DNA of 64,000 bases, taken from an uncultured Cyclobacteriaceae bacterium (GTDB lineage: Bacteria > Bacteroidota > Bacteroidia > Cytophagales > Cyclobacteriaceae). A program made the position numbers and the translations under genes. Of this stretch, positions 43,434 to 54,084 are shown piece after piece. Location of the stretch: assembly GCA_905479015.1 (NCBI GenBank), contig CAJQKV010000011.1, forward strand, positions 1 through 64,000. Reading direction: 5' to 3'. The notes beneath the pieces are model-generated. The model made no database searches and was not told where the DNA came from. It saw only the letters and a list, made by a program, of their open reading frames with translations. Each line of letters opens with the position of its first letter. Position 1 is the first letter of the stretch.

Positions 43434-45320
43434 TTATTCAGTGGATGAGATCAGAACTTCCCATTCTTTGGTCAATTGATCTACTTCATTCTTAACTTTT
43501 TGAAATTGATCATTTAGCTCAGAAAGTTTATCGCTATCCTGATAAACCTCTGGTTGGGTCATCTCTGTTTCTAAAGATTTTATCAATGTCTCTCGTTCCT
43601 GTATTTGGTATTCTACATCAGCTACCTGCCTTTTCATCGTCGTCTGAGATTTGGGCTTGATTGGTTTTTCTTTGACTTTAACCTTTGATTTTTTCTCGTT
43701 TTTTATAGCCAATTTCGTTGGTGATGTGCGCTGACTCATCCACCACTGATACTCTTCATAAGTGCCCGGATATTCCTTTAGTTGATGATCTTCAATCCAC
43801 CAAATTTTGTTGGCCACCTTAGTGATAAAATGCCTGTCGTGTGAAACCACCAAAAATGTACCCTCATATTGTTGCAAAGCCTGTACCAAAATACCTACCG
43901 AAAGCATATCTAGGTGGTTGGTGGGCTCATCGAGTAATAAAAAGTTGGCTTCAGAAATCAAAGCTTTGGCCAGAGCTACTCGGGATTTTTCACCTCCGGA
44001 GAGGACCTTTATTTTTTTGAATACTTCATCTCCACTGAACAAAAAACATCCCAAAACACCTCGTAATTCTTGCTCATTTTTACCGGTTCCTTCCTGTTTG
44101 AGCTCTTCAACGAGGTCATTGTTGATATTAAGCGCCTCCAGTTGATGCTGGGCATAAAAAGACATCAATACATTGTGACCTGTTTCCACTTGACCTTCAT
44201 GGGCTTCGGTACCCGCTATGATACGTAAAACAGTTGATTTGCCCTTACCGTTTGCACCAATCAATGCCACCTTATCCCCACGCTGTAAGCCCAGAGTTGC
44301 CTTTTCTAAAATATCTAAATCTCCATAGGACTTACTAATGTCTTGAAGTCGCTTTACATGGCGTCCCGACTGGGTCTTAAAATTAAATTTAAAATTGACC
44401 TGCATGTTTTCGTCAACAACTGCTTCAATCCTATCTAATTTTTCCAATTGCTTTACCTTGGACTGCGCCTGTTTGGCCTTAGTCGCTTTTGCTTTGAATC
44501 GCTCTATGAATCTTTCAGCTTCTTTGATTTTTTGCTGTTGATTTTCAAAAGCATTTTGCTGTACCTCATTGCGTAATTCTTTTTCTTCAAGATAATAATC
44601 GTAATTACCCGAGTACAAATTGAGTTTACTCGCATATACTTCAACTATTTTATTGACCGTGCTGTTGAGAAAGGTGCGATCGTGAGAAACAATGATATAC
44701 GCCCCTTCGTAACTCTGTAGGTAAGACTCAATCCACTGTATAGAAGGCAAATCTAAGTGGTTGGTAGGCTCATCCAGCATCAATAGAGAAGGTTTCTCTA
44801 AAAGCAACTTAGCCAACATGACACGCATCCTCCACCCTCCTGAAAACTCTCTAAGTGGTCGTTTAAGATCTGCCGTCTTGAATCCTATGCCCTCCAATAA
44901 TTCCTCTGCTTGAGACTGAATCGTATAGCCATCAGCCGCTTCAAACTGTTCCTGCAATAAAGACAGTCTTTCGAGTAACTTGTCCGTATAATTCACTTCC
45001 ATTTCCTTAAGAACGACATCTATTTGATGTTGCAAATCAAGGGCCTGATGAAAAGCCTGCATGGCTACCTCAAGAATGGGTTCATCGCTTTGGTAGGAAA
45101 GCAGATCTTGATTCAAAAATCCAATCGACGTGCTTTTACTTTGAGAAATATTTCCTGAAGCCAATTCTACCTCTCCCACCAGCATCTTGAGCAAAGTAGA
45201 TTTACCCGTACCGTTAAGGCCAATAAGACCTATTTTGTCTTTGGGTGTGATGAATAAAGAAGCGTCCTCATAGAGAATTCGCTCACCTAGGTAATAACTA
45301 ATATTATCAATACTGATCAT
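43434..45320 (-). CDS. ABC-F family ATPase
   Basis: A 628-residue protein with two ABC domains and no membrane segment. First domain: Walker A GLNGTGKST, signature LSGGWRMRVMLAK (written FSGGW), Walker B LLMLDEPTNHLD. Second: GANGKGKST, LSGGEKSRVALAK, FLLLDEPTNHLD. A basic linker of ~80 residues joins them (~235-315), and the C-terminal ~100 residues are a Lys/Glu-rich coiled coil (~530-628). ABC-F proteins act on the ribosome E site as translation or antibiotic-protection factors. It resembles the Uup/YheS group rather than a known resistance type. A promoter abuts the ATG, implying a very short leader. Confidence 0.93.
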   Translation of the reverse strand: MISIDNISYYLGERILYEDASLFITPKDKIGLIGLNGTGKSTLLKMLVGEVELASGNISQSKSTSIGFLNQDLLSYQSDEPILEVAMQAFHQALDLQHQIDVVLKEMEVNYTDKLLERLSLLQEQFEAADGYTIQSQAEELLEGIGFKTADLKRPLREFSGGWRMRVMLAKLLLEKPSLLMLDEPTNHLDLPSIQWIESYLQSYEGAYIIVSHDRTFLNSTVNKIVEVYASKLNLYSGNYDYYLEEKELRNEVQQNAFENQQQKIKEAERFIERFKAKATKAKQAQSKVKQLEKLDRIEAVVDENMQVNFKFNFKTQSGRHVKRLQDISKSYGDLDILEKATLGLQRGDKVALIGANGKGKSTVLRIIAGTEAHEGQVETGHNVLMSFYAQHQLEALNINNDLVEELKQEGTGKNEQELRGVLGCFLFSGDEVFKKIKVLSGGEKSRVALAKALISEANFLLLDEPTNHLDMLSVGILVQALQQYEGTFLVVSHDRHFITKVANKIWWIEDHQLKEYPGTYEEYQWWMSQRTSPTKLAIKNEKKSKVKVKEKPIKPKSQTTMKRQVADVEYQIQERETLIKSLETEMTQPEVYQDSDKLSELNDQFQKVKNEVDQLTKEWEVLISSTE

Positions 45321-45640
45321 GCGGGCGCAAAGGTAGACAAGACCCTTCTTTTATGCCAAATTCAGCTCTCTTTACTTAAAAATAAATCATTATATCTGTC
45401 TTACCCTCTTGAGGGTACATAATATTTAAAGAGAATCGTTATAAATTTTTTTTTGAACTAGATTGATTCTAGCGCCTTTTATTAATGGGTATGAATTTTT
45501 TAAAAATACGTTAAAAGATCAACTGATGGGTTTCATATCATTAAGCCCTACATCTCACTCCCACGCCGCTACCACTTACCTGATGATATGGGTCTATATA
45601 TCTGAAGAAAAATTATCTTTGTTATATCAATAAAAAGAAG
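45321..45640. other. Divergent intergenic region, ABC-F / thiolase
   Basis: About 320 nt with no gene. It holds the ABC-F promoter (45328-45360, minus) and a -7-like box TATCTTTG at 45614-45621 on the plus strand for the thiolase, whose -33 element is not clear. Confidence 0.5.
45328..45360 (-). promoter_or_regulatory. Promoter of the ABC-F gene
   Basis: On the minus strand TTTG (45360-45357), a 21-nt spacer and TACCTTTG (45335-45328): a full consensus match. The -7 box ends 8 nt before the ATG at 45320, so the transcript is likely leaderless or nearly so. Confidence 0.55.
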
Positions 45641-46825
45641 ATGTCAAATAAAGAAGTTTATATCGTGTCTGCCGTTCGTACCCCCCTGGGTAGTTTTGGT
45701 GGAATGTTTGCCAATGTATCAGCGACTGAATTAGGTACCGCAGCGATTAAAGGAGCCTTAGAAAAAGGAAATATTGACCCAAAAAATGTTGACGAAGTTT
45801 TTATGGGTAATGTCTGCTCGGCCAATTTAGGCCAAGCACCCGCTCGTCAAGCTGCCCTGGCCGCTGGTATTCCGAATACCGCCCCTTGTACTACGGTAAA
45901 TAAAGTCTGCTCCTCTGGTGCCAAATCTATCATGTTCGCTGCCCAAAGCATTATGCTGGGTCAAGCGGATCTTTTAGTCGCAGGGGGCATGGAAAACATG
46001 TCTGCTATTCCTTATTACATTCCCAAAGCCAGATATGGTTATAAGTATGGCAATGCAGCCTTGATCGACGGATTACATAAAGATGGTTTACTAGACCCCT
46101 ATGATGAGATCGCAATGGGTGTGTTTGCTGATCAAACGGCTGCAAAATACGATATCACAAGAGCAGAACAAGATGCCTATGCCATTCGATCTTACCAAAA
46201 TGCTGCTTTAAATACTGAAAATGGGGTTTTATCCAATGAAATAGTAGGAGTTTGTGTACCACAAAGAAGAGGCGAACCTAGGCTCATCCTTGAAGATGAA
46301 GAGTATAAAAATGTCAAATTTGAAAAAATCCCCCAATTGCGTGCTGCATTTTCCCCAACAGGCACCGTGACGGCGGCCAATGCATCAACGATGAATGATG
46401 GGGCAGCAGCTTTGATTTTGGCAAGTGCTGCGGCCGTCAAAAAATATGATTTAAAACCATTGGCAAAAATTTTATCCTTTGCAGATACCGCCCATGAACC
46501 GGCATGGTTTACCACGGCTCCAACCCATGCCGCCCCAAAGGCCTTGGCCTTGGCTAAATTAGCCGTGACTGATGTGGACTATTTCGAGGTTAATGAGGCT
46601 TTTTCTGTAGTTCCACTCGCTTTTAATAAAATATTAAATATCGATATCAATAAGGTAAATGTACTTGGCGGCGCCGTTTCTTTAGGCCATCCTTTGGGTG
46701 CCTCAGGAGCAAGGATTGTCACTACGCTGCAAAATGTATTACAATCTAAAGATGCCACTATTGGTTGTGCCGCCATTTGCAATGGCGGCGGAGGCGCGAG
46801 CGCTCTGGTTATTGAGCGCGTATGA
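45641..46825 (+). CDS. Acetyl-CoA C-acyltransferase (thiolase)
   Basis: A 394-residue thiolase of normal length. The nucleophile Cys is in NKVCSSGAKSIM (~residue 88), the C-terminal landmarks are NEAFSVVPLAF, GGAVSLGHPLGASGARIV and CNGGGGASALVIE with the second catalytic Cys. It either condenses two acetyl-CoA or cleaves 3-ketoacyl-CoA; the sequence fits the biosynthetic acetyl-CoA acetyltransferase type (AtoB/PhaA-like) slightly better. A TATCTTTG -7 box precedes it by about 20 nt. The acyl-CoA synthetase gene downstream is on the opposite strand. Confidence 0.93.
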   Translation: MSNKEVYIVSAVRTPLGSFGGMFANVSATELGTAAIKGALEKGNIDPKNVDEVFMGNVCSANLGQAPARQAALAAGIPNTAPCTTVNKVCSSGAKSIMFAAQSIMLGQADLLVAGGMENMSAIPYYIPKARYGYKYGNAALIDGLHKDGLLDPYDEIAMGVFADQTAAKYDITRAEQDAYAIRSYQNAALNTENGVLSNEIVGVCVPQRRGEPRLILEDEEYKNVKFEKIPQLRAAFSPTGTVTAANASTMNDGAAALILASAAAVKKYDLKPLAKILSFADTAHEPAWFTTAPTHAAPKALALAKLAVTDVDYFEVNEAFSVVPLAFNKILNIDINKVNVLGGAVSLGHPLGASGARIVTTLQNVLQSKDATIGCAAICNGGGGASALVIERV

Positions 46826-47135
46826 TTTTTTACTGAGAAAAGCCCATTCCAACGATGCGTGCTTGCTCCGTTTAGGGGGTTAATAAATAAAGATGATGCT
46901 TTTTAGAAAAACTGCGTGAAAGTGATTTCTAACCATTATTCTCAGGCATTTTGTATGGTGTCTGATTACTATATGCACTCTAAGAATGAAGTTTCAATCC
47001 TGTCTTTGAATTATCACCTCTCCTCTATCCATGGATCCAGGTCTCGGGAACTCATTACTCCGAAAAATAGATAAAAGTATCTTAATGATCGCTCACAAAT
47101 AATCGATGATTATTTTAAATTTGAGCCTATTTATT
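46826..47135. other. Convergent intergenic region, nothing recognised
   Basis: About 310 nt between the thiolase and the acyl-CoA synthetase. No convincing gene, RNA or terminator hairpin is seen. Confidence 0.4.
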
Positions 47136-48629
47136 TCAGCCTTCGATAAATATTTTTTGCAATACTTTTTTGGTGACTTTTCCCATTACATTGCGGGGGA
47201 GATCAGTCTGAATTAAATATTTTCGGGGTATTTTGTATCCAGGTAATTTATCTTTTAGCCATTCCTTTATTGCTGTAGTGGTTTCTTGATCACGGGTCAT
47301 GATGAGACTTGCCCCTATGATTTCTCCCCATTCCTCATCCGGAATACCTACTACGGCACAATCTTCAATGGCTGGATGCTTCCTGAGCACTTCTTCGATC
47401 TCCAAAGCAGATATTTTATACCCTCCTGATTTGATGATGTCAACTGAATCTCTACCCAATATTTTATAACTGCCTTTTTCAAATACAGCAATATCACCCG
47501 TTTTGAACCAGCCATCTATAAAGGATCCTTCGGTTGCGTCTGGTTTCTCCCAATATTCTTTAAAAACATTGGGCCCTTTGACTTGAATTTCTCCTGATAT
47601 ACCATCGACTACCGTACGGTTATTTTCATCTGCTAGTCTTATCGTAACCCCGGCAAGGGGTACGCCAATGTGACCAGGCTTTCGAGTTCCTCTATAAGGA
47701 TTACTTATGGCCATACCCATTTCGGTCATGCCATATCGTTCTAATAAAGTCTGACCACTGATCTTCTCCCACTCCTCAAGGGTGGAGATCGGTAAAGCCG
47801 CAGACCCCGATACCATCAATCGAAAATTCTTAAAGGACGCAGCTGTTTTTTGTTGGTCTGCTGCGGCTAATTCCTTCCAATAATGAATGAGCTGATAATA
47901 AATTGTTGGAACTGCCATGAACAGATTGACCTCTTGTTTGCAAAAGACATCGAATACTTTTTTTGCATCAAATTTCTCTAAGAATTCACAACAAGCCCCA
48001 CTCCACAGTGCACAACTTAAAATATTAATGATCCCATGTACATGATGAAGTGGGAGAATATTTAATATGTGATCTTCTTTTGTCCATTCCCATGAAGTCA
48101 CCAAGGACTTAATCTGAGCTTCAATATTTTGGTGGGTACTGACCACGCCTTTGGGTTTGCCTGTAGTGCCACTCGTATAAATGATCATGCCCCTCCGATC
48201 AAGGGAAATCTGTGGCAGCTTAGGCTTTTCCTCCTCCACTGACACCATTACAGCTTCTATGGAAATTCTTCGTAATTCAAAATCTTGAAATAGAGGCTCA
48301 ATAAGCGCTCTGCAATCAGATGAAAAAACCACTGCCTGAGCCTGAGCATCTTCAATGACATACTTTATCGCATCGTAAGGATGTTTGACGCAAAGTGGGA
48401 CCGCAATACCGCCTGCACGCCAAATCCCCCATTGAATACATACGTATTCAAAACTAGGGGCCACAATAAAAGCAATTCTAGCCTCATTAAGGTCTTTTTT
48501 ATCTTCTAAAAGAGCAATAGTAATTTTTTCTGATGCCTCCAAAAGTTGCCGATAGGTATAACTTTGATTATTATCGCTAACCGCTATTCGGTCTAGGTGA
48601 TTAAAAGCATTTTCAATAAGAGTTATCAT
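47136..48629 (-). CDS. Acyl-CoA synthetase (AMP-forming)
   Basis: A 497-residue adenylate-forming enzyme. The P-loop-like motif is YTSGTTGKPKGVV; later motifs are ERYGMTEMGM, GWFKTGDIAVFEKGSYKILGRDSVDIIKSGGYKISALEIEE (broken here as the A8 hinge region) and the C-terminal Lys in LPRNVMGKVTKK. The short length and the LPLHHVHGI segment fit malonyl/methylmalonyl-CoA synthetase-like (MatB/ACSF3) enzymes better than long-chain ones. It activates an organic acid with ATP and CoA in the cytoplasm. Substrate is inferred. It is monocistronic as far as the window shows. Confidence 0.9.
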   Translation of the reverse strand: MITLIENAFNHLDRIAVSDNNQSYTYRQLLEASEKITIALLEDKKDLNEARIAFIVAPSFEYVCIQWGIWRAGGIAVPLCVKHPYDAIKYVIEDAQAQAVVFSSDCRALIEPLFQDFELRRISIEAVMVSVEEEKPKLPQISLDRRGMIIYTSGTTGKPKGVVSTHQNIEAQIKSLVTSWEWTKEDHILNILPLHHVHGIINILSCALWSGACCEFLEKFDAKKVFDVFCKQEVNLFMAVPTIYYQLIHYWKELAAADQQKTAASFKNFRLMVSGSAALPISTLEEWEKISGQTLLERYGMTEMGMAISNPYRGTRKPGHIGVPLAGVTIRLADENNRTVVDGISGEIQVKGPNVFKEYWEKPDATEGSFIDGWFKTGDIAVFEKGSYKILGRDSVDIIKSGGYKISALEIEEVLRKHPAIEDCAVVGIPDEEWGEIIGASLIMTRDQETTTAIKEWLKDKLPGYKIPRKYLIQTDLPRNVMGKVTKKVLQKIFIEG

Positions 48630-49171
48630 GGCATTTAGTATTTATCCTTTGTCCGATTTTGATAAAGATTTTTTGAAAAATAAGAAAATCTCATTGCTCA
48701 AGAGGTGTAAAAATAACAAAGAATCAAAAATTACTATTTAAGCCTTTGTTTAAGAATCTCTCAAATTCATTTGATCAAGGTACACTCCTGAAATTGAATG
48801 ACTCTAAAACGTTTGTTCATTTAATCCATTCAAAGATAATCCGAAAGAATCTTTTGTTCTTTTGATGAAACTCAAACCCATAAACGATTATTTTTACTGT
48901 CCTAACCAATTAGATTTTTATTTATTTTCTGTGTAAGTAATAGCAAAATATTGTTATCCATGGATGCTACCCATCTATTTAGGCTCCATTTTTTCATATT
49001 TTTATACTTCTTTTAATCCTTATCTTTGGAGGAGTCAGCGATGACTGGGCTTGAAGGATATTGAGCCATAAATTTCACTTATCCCTTCCTTAAAAGGATC
49101 TATTTTATGAATCCTCTGTTTTTTCTTTAAAAAAAAGTCTAATTTAATCCTAAAATTGAATAAAAAATCAA
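48630..49171. other. Long divergent intergenic region, nothing recognised
   Basis: About 540 nt of AT-rich DNA between the acyl-CoA synthetase and OmpA-like genes. I see no ORF with support, no tRNA and no strong hairpin. Confidence 0.45.
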
Positions 49172-49912
49172 ATGATACCTCGCTCAATCTATCTTCTTTT
49201 CAGTTGCTTATTTTTCTCTTTTGCTCAAGGGCAAGACGTTGCTTCAGGGAAATGCTTACTCTTAATTCAGGTGACCGACTTTGACCAAATACCAGAAACC
49301 AATGCCCAACTCATCGTATGGGATATGGCAGATTCTATTGACTTTTCTCAAGCACTGATCACCGATATCGATGGGAAAAATTCTATTGTGCTCGATCAAG
49401 GTAAAATGTATGCTATCAAAATCTTTAAATCTGATACCTCATTCATTTTCAATAATATAGGCATTCCTGAACAAGAGAATGGGATTACCATGAATTATTC
49501 ATTCAAAATTAAAGTCATCCAAGGTTACCTAATCATGCCGAGCGAATTCCAAACAAGTACCACTGAGGCCTCAGAAGATTTATTGGAACTTGATATTCAT
49601 TTTATCTCTAATAGTGCTGAAATTCCTGAAAATGATCTTGCAGGTTTAGACGAGATTTATAGTCGCCTTTCAAAAAGCAAAGATTATCGTATTGAACTTG
49701 CCTCTCATACAGATGATGTGGGTAATGAGGAAAGTAACATGCGACTGTCTCAGCGGCGATCTGACGCAGTCAAAGCCTATTTGGTCTTTAAGGGGATCAA
49801 TGAATCTCGAATATTAGCCAAAGGATACGGAGAAAAACAACCGAAAGCATCCAATGATACCGATCTGGGTAGAGCAAGCAATAGAAGGACAGAACTCAGA
49901 TTCATTCAGTAA
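49172..49912 (+). CDS. OmpA-family outer-membrane/peptidoglycan protein
   Basis: A 246-residue exported protein (signal 1-20, cleaved near AQGQ). Residues ~25-130 are a beta-rich domain of unknown type. Residues ~135-246 are an OmpA C-terminal domain: IHFISNSAEIP start, RIELASHTDDVG with NEESNMRLSQRRSDAVKAYL, then NRRTELRF, which carries the conserved Asp and Arg for diaminopimelate binding. It should tether the envelope to peptidoglycan. It stands alone; the next gene starts 87 nt later. Confidence 0.9.
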   Translation: MIPRSIYLLFSCLFFSFAQGQDVASGKCLLLIQVTDFDQIPETNAQLIVWDMADSIDFSQALITDIDGKNSIVLDQGKMYAIKIFKSDTSFIFNNIGIPEQENGITMNYSFKIKVIQGYLIMPSEFQTSTTEASEDLLELDIHFISNSAEIPENDLAGLDEIYSRLSKSKDYRIELASHTDDVGNEESNMRLSQRRSDAVKAYLVFKGINESRILAKGYGEKQPKASNDTDLGRASNRRTELRFIQ

Positions 49913-49999
49913 ACAATTAAACTGATGCATTAGCTTCTTACAGTATGTAAATGAGTACCTTAACGGATGATAATAAATAACTTTTAAAATTTAAATAAT

Positions 50000-51151
50000 A
50001 TGAAGTCACTGTTTTTTTTAACCCTACCCTTTATCATCCTAGCGTGTACTGATCCCGCCTCACAAGTTTATTCCAATCAAGCAAGTTTGACTTCAGAAGA
50101 GGGTCTCTTTCTAGATTCTCTTGTTATGCCAGATGGCTTTCATATGGAAGTCTACGGCCGCGTAGACAATGCCCGATCTATGGCCATGAGCCCGGATGGA
50201 ACGTTGTTTGTTGGTAATAAGGCCAATGGTTCCGTTTATGCCCTCCAAGACAGAAACAATGATATGAAAGCTGATACTTTGTATACCATAGCCAAGGATT
50301 TAATCATGCCTAATGGTATTGCCTTCAAAGATGGCGCACTGTATGTTGCTGAAATAAATAAGCTATGGCGCTATGATGCTATTGAAGATAACTTAAATGA
50401 TCCCAAAGCCACTTTAATATACGATGACTTCCCTGAAGACAGCCACCATGGATGGAAGTATATCGCTTTCGGGCCGGATGGTAAATTATACGTACCCGTA
50501 GGTGCCCCTTGTAATGTTTGCGAAACCAAAGATGACACCTATTATGCCTCAATTATCAGTATGGATGCCGATGGAGCCAATCGACAGATAGTGGCCAAAG
50601 GTGTGCGGAATACCGTTGGTTTAACTTGGCACCCAATAACGGGAGAAATGTGGTTTACGGATAATGGTAGGGATTTGCTCGGTGATGACTTGCCTCCCTG
50701 TGAATTGAATAGACTCAGTGCGGCAGGTCAACATTTTGGATTTCCTTATTGCCATGCTGGACTCATATTAGATCCTGAATTTGGTAAGGATAAAAGTTGT
50801 GAAAATTACACCTCTCCGGCATTCAATTTAGGGCCACACGTCGCTCCTTTAGGTCTTAAGTTTTACACGGGAAATATGTTTCCCCCTTCTTATAAAAATA
50901 AAATAATCATTCCTGAACATGGCAGTTGGAACCGATCCAAAAATGCTGGCCACACCGGACATAAACTTTCCCTTGTAACTGAGGAGAATGGCGTTGGCAT
51001 CCATTATAAAACTTTTGTTGAAGGTTTTTTAAATAAGAGCACGAATACGGCTTGGGGACGTCCAGTAGATATTTTGGTGCTTGAAGATGGTTCAATACTC
51101 ATCTCAGATGACAAAAGTGGCACAATATATAGGATGAGTTATCTGGGATAA
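50000..51151 (+). CDS. PQQ-type sorbosone/sugar dehydrogenase-like lipoprotein
   Basis: A 383-residue lipoprotein (lipobox ILAC, residues ~13-16). It is a single soluble-GDH/L-sorbosone-dehydrogenase beta-propeller: MPDGFHMEVYGRVDNARSM, FVGNKANGSVYAL, DSHHGWKYIAFGPDGKLYVPVGAPC, GVRNTVGLTWHP, GEMWFTDNGRD, IIPEHGSWNRS, WGRPVDILVL. It oxidises an aldose or polyol in the periplasm, with electrons passing to a separate acceptor, since no haem motif is present. PQQ binding is a family expectation. It lacks the PKD and cytochrome parts seen in the 937-residue protein at 35440-38253. Confidence 0.87.
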   Translation: MKSLFFLTLPFIILACTDPASQVYSNQASLTSEEGLFLDSLVMPDGFHMEVYGRVDNARSMAMSPDGTLFVGNKANGSVYALQDRNNDMKADTLYTIAKDLIMPNGIAFKDGALYVAEINKLWRYDAIEDNLNDPKATLIYDDFPEDSHHGWKYIAFGPDGKLYVPVGAPCNVCETKDDTYYASIISMDADGANRQIVAKGVRNTVGLTWHPITGEMWFTDNGRDLLGDDLPPCELNRLSAAGQHFGFPYCHAGLILDPEFGKDKSCENYTSPAFNLGPHVAPLGLKFYTGNMFPPSYKNKIIIPEHGSWNRSKNAGHTGHKLSLVTEENGVGIHYKTFVEGFLNKSTNTAWGRPVDILVLEDGSILISDDKSGTIYRMSYLG

Positions 51152-51414
51152 TCAAAATACTACTTTATCTCAACTTTGAGTAAATCCGTAGCCGATGGAT
51201 CAAGGAGTGACAGTATCATAAAGGAAAGCCGAATATCTTATTGTTGACTTAATCTAGTTGGATAAATTAATTCTTATAATGCCTATTTGCTGATGATACA
51301 TTTTGCTTTTTCTTCATTCGCGATATATATTGCTTTGAAAAAAAAGATGACAGAGGATAAGCGAATATCTACATATCGATATCCGTCATGCATTTTTGTA
51401 AAAAAAAATCTCAT

Positions 51415-52890
51415 ATGGAGTTATACAATTTATTTTTAGGGAACTCACCTCATTGGTATAAAAAAACGATTTTAGCCTTTTTAGTGCTCAATCCATTTTT
51501 GCTGTTGATCATTGGACCTACAGCTACCGGATGGCTCATCATCGGTCAATTTATATTGACCTTGGCCATGGCCCTGAAATGCTACCCCCTTCAATCTGGA
51601 GGTTTGATCGCCCTAGAGGTAGTTCTAATGAAAATGACCAGCCCTGAGACGGTCTTTCTTGAGATAGAAGGAAACTTAGAAGTCCTTCTATTATTGGTAT
51701 TCATGGTCGCCGGTATTTATTTTATGAAGCCTTTATTGATGTTTATTTTTGGTAAGATATTTATCAAAGTACGCTCTAAAATTGTCCTTTCTCTTCTTTT
51801 TTGTTTTATTTCGGCCTTTTTGAGTGCCTTTTTAGACGCTCTTACCGTCACTGCAGTATTGATTGGTGTTTTTGTTGGGTTTTATCAGGTCTATCATAAA
51901 GTCCATTCGAGTCCGAGTGACTACAACAATAGTGGCCACTTCGATAACGAAGAATTAAGTGGAGAAACATTAGAACAATTTAGAGGCTTTTTGAGAAGCT
52001 TGGTCATGCATGGTGCCGTAGGAACAGCCCTAGGAGGTGTTTGTACAATTGTGGGAGAACCTCAAAATTTATTGATTGGTGACAAATTAGGATGGGATTT
52101 TATGGAATTCTTTTATAAAATGGCTCCCATTACTCTGCCGGTTTTGGCTGCGGGTCTATTGACTTGTGCCTTATTAGAGGTAAGTGGAAAGTTTGGATTT
52201 GGAGAAAAATTACCAGCTCTCGCAAAGAATATCATCCAAGGATTTTTAGTAGATGAAGATGCTAAAAGATCAAAACAGGAAAAATATGCGCTGGTTATTC
52301 AAGCAAGTTCTGCCGTCTTTTTAATTGTAGCTTTGGCTTTTCACCTTGCTCCTGTCGGGCTGATCGGCTTGACCATTATTGTGCTGCAAACTGCCTTAAC
52401 AGGTATCACGGATGAACATCGTATCGGTCATGCGTTTGAAGAGGCTTTGCCGTTTACTGCGCTATTGGCCGTCTTTTTTGTCATCGTAGGAATGATTCAT
52501 GATTTGCATTTATTTAAGCCCATTATACAATATGTTTTGGAGCAAGATAAATCTATTCAACCCGCCTTGTTCTACACCGCTAATGGCGTATTATCTATGA
52601 TCAGCGATAACGTTTTCGTAGCTACAGTTTACATCAACGAAGTGAAGGCTGCCTTTGACTCCGGTTTGATCACTAGAAAAGAGTTTGAAACTTTGGCCAT
52701 CGCCATTAATACGGGAACCAACCTCCCTAGTGTGGCGACGCCCAATGGACAAGCTGCCTTTCTGTTTTTATTGACCTCAGCATTGGCACCGGCCATAAGG
52801 TTATCTTATATTAAAATGATTTGGATGGCACTCCCCTATACCATCGTTTTAGGCCTTGTAGGTCTTATGGGAGTTGTTTATTTCTTATAA
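51415..52890 (+). CDS. nhaB: NhaB-type Na+/H+ antiporter
   Basis: The start is taken at the ATG at 51415 ([16 protein letters not shown]); the frame extends to 51388 with a non-conserved, Lys/His-rich addition. About 491 residues with ~11 hydrophobic helices. The segments [45 protein letters not shown] and [24 protein letters not shown] are the NhaB landmarks. It exports Na+ in exchange for protons in the inner membrane. It fits a marine or salt-adapted organism. No other pump genes adjoin it. Confidence 0.9.
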   Translation: MELYNLFLGNSPHWYKKTILAFLVLNPFLLLIIGPTATGWLIIGQFILTLAMALKCYPLQSGGLIALEVVLMKMTSPETVFLEIEGNLEVLLLLVFMVAGIYFMKPLLMFIFGKIFIKVRSKIVLSLLFCFISAFLSAFLDALTVTAVLIGVFVGFYQVYHKVHSSPSDYNNSGHFDNEELSGETLEQFRGFLRSLVMHGAVGTALGGVCTIVGEPQNLLIGDKLGWDFMEFFYKMAPITLPVLAAGLLTCALLEVSGKFGFGEKLPALAKNIIQGFLVDEDAKRSKQEKYALVIQASSAVFLIVALAFHLAPVGLIGLTIIVLQTALTGITDEHRIGHAFEEALPFTALLAVFFVIVGMIHDLHLFKPIIQYVLEQDKSIQPALFYTANGVLSMISDNVFVATVYINEVKAAFDSGLITRKEFETLAIAINTGTNLPSVATPNGQAAFLFLLTSALAPAIRLSYIKMIWMALPYTIVLGLVGLMGVVYFL

Positions 52891-53083
52891 AGGAATTATC
52901 ATAAAGGTGAATAAGTATCATTTGATGTCAAATGATATTAGAATGAATATTTGTCCTGGATTTAATAAAGTGAAGTGATCAGTCGAATTACAGACATCAA
53001 TTTTATGTAAATCGCTTATATTCACCTCTCAATTTATTTTTTCCATAAGAATCGTATAAAATACCCAAAAACCATTCCACACA

Positions 53084-54058
53084 TTGATTCAAATAAAAAA
53101 CATCACCAAGTCATTTGGTCAAAGAAAAGTCCTCAACCATATCTCTGGAACTGTTAAAAAAGGTGCGCTCATATCTTTAGTAGGAATGAGCGGTTCAGGA
53201 AAAACAACCCTATTAAAAATAATTGCAGGTCTGATCGAATCAGATTCAGGATCTATTTATTTGAACAATAAAAAGCTTCAAGGACCTAAAGAAAAACTGA
53301 TTGCGGGTCATGAAGAAATAAAATTAGTTTTTCAAGATTATGCGCTGAAGCCAAACATGTCCGTAGAAGAGAATCTTAACTACGCCCTCCTTGAATATGG
53401 AGAGGTTTACAAAAAAAATAGAGTCGAACAGCTCATTGAAATTTGTGGTTTGGAATCACTGAGACCACAACATCCTCAAGAACTTTCTGGAGGGCAAAAG
53501 CAGCGGGTTGCTTTTGCCAGGGCATTGGCAAATGAACCGGAAGTTATTTTAATGGATGAACCGTTCAGTAACCTTGATCCTTTGACCAAGCAAAATTTAT
53601 TGATAGAAACCAAATCACTGGCAAAAAAAACAGGTACCACTGTGGTTTTGGTGACCCATGACACCCGAGATGCCATGGAAATCGCCGATGAAATATGGGT
53701 GTTACATAATGGCACAATCGTTCAAATAGGAAACCCTCGTGAGGTTTATCAATATCCAAAAACTCCTCAAATTGCACGTCTTTTTGGGATTATAAACCTT
53801 CTAAGTGAAAGTCAAAGTCATGAACTTTTAAATGTCAAATACTCGACTGGAATTTGGATTGAAAATGTAGAAATCACTTCCAATGGAATGATCAAAGGTT
53901 ACGTAAAAGAGGTCATATTCAATGGAGGAAATCATAAGTTATTGATTTCCGTTCATCAGGACCTCGAGTTGATGGCATTTGATGAGGTAAAGGTCTACCG
54001 ACCAGGTGATCCCATTCAATTGACTATAGACCCAAAAGAAATCATTATTTTTGAATAA
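53084..54058 (+). CDS. Orphan ABC transporter ATPase
   Basis: A 324-residue ATPase starting with TTG at 53084, since an in-frame stop lies upstream at 53057 and no early ATG exists. Walker A is GMSGSGKTT, signature LSGGQKQRVAFARAL, Walker B VILMDEPFSNLDP, H-loop VTHDTRDAM. The C-terminal ~80 residues resemble a TOBE-type regulatory domain (GYVKEVIFNGGNHKLLI), so it looks like a PotA/FbpC/ModC-type importer ATPase. No permease or binding protein is encoded next to it. A lipoprotein gene follows by 26 nt on the same strand and is probably co-transcribed. Confidence 0.88.
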   Translation: MIQIKNITKSFGQRKVLNHISGTVKKGALISLVGMSGSGKTTLLKIIAGLIESDSGSIYLNNKKLQGPKEKLIAGHEEIKLVFQDYALKPNMSVEENLNYALLEYGEVYKKNRVEQLIEICGLESLRPQHPQELSGGQKQRVAFARALANEPEVILMDEPFSNLDPLTKQNLLIETKSLAKKTGTTVVLVTHDTRDAMEIADEIWVLHNGTIVQIGNPREVYQYPKTPQIARLFGIINLLSESQSHELLNVKYSTGIWIENVEITSNGMIKGYVKEVIFNGGNHKLLISVHQDLELMAFDEVKVYRPGDPIQLTIDPKEIIIFE

Positions 54059-54084
54059 AGTGAGCAAATGATAGGCATCCGGAA

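Noticed and set aside
43434-45320. ABC-F antibiotic resistance protein
   Set aside because: It lacks features of the known resistance groups; the safer call is a general ABC-F translation factor.
46698-46883. Short plus-strand frame crossing the end of the thiolase gene
   Set aside because: It mostly overlaps the thiolase in another frame and has no independent support.
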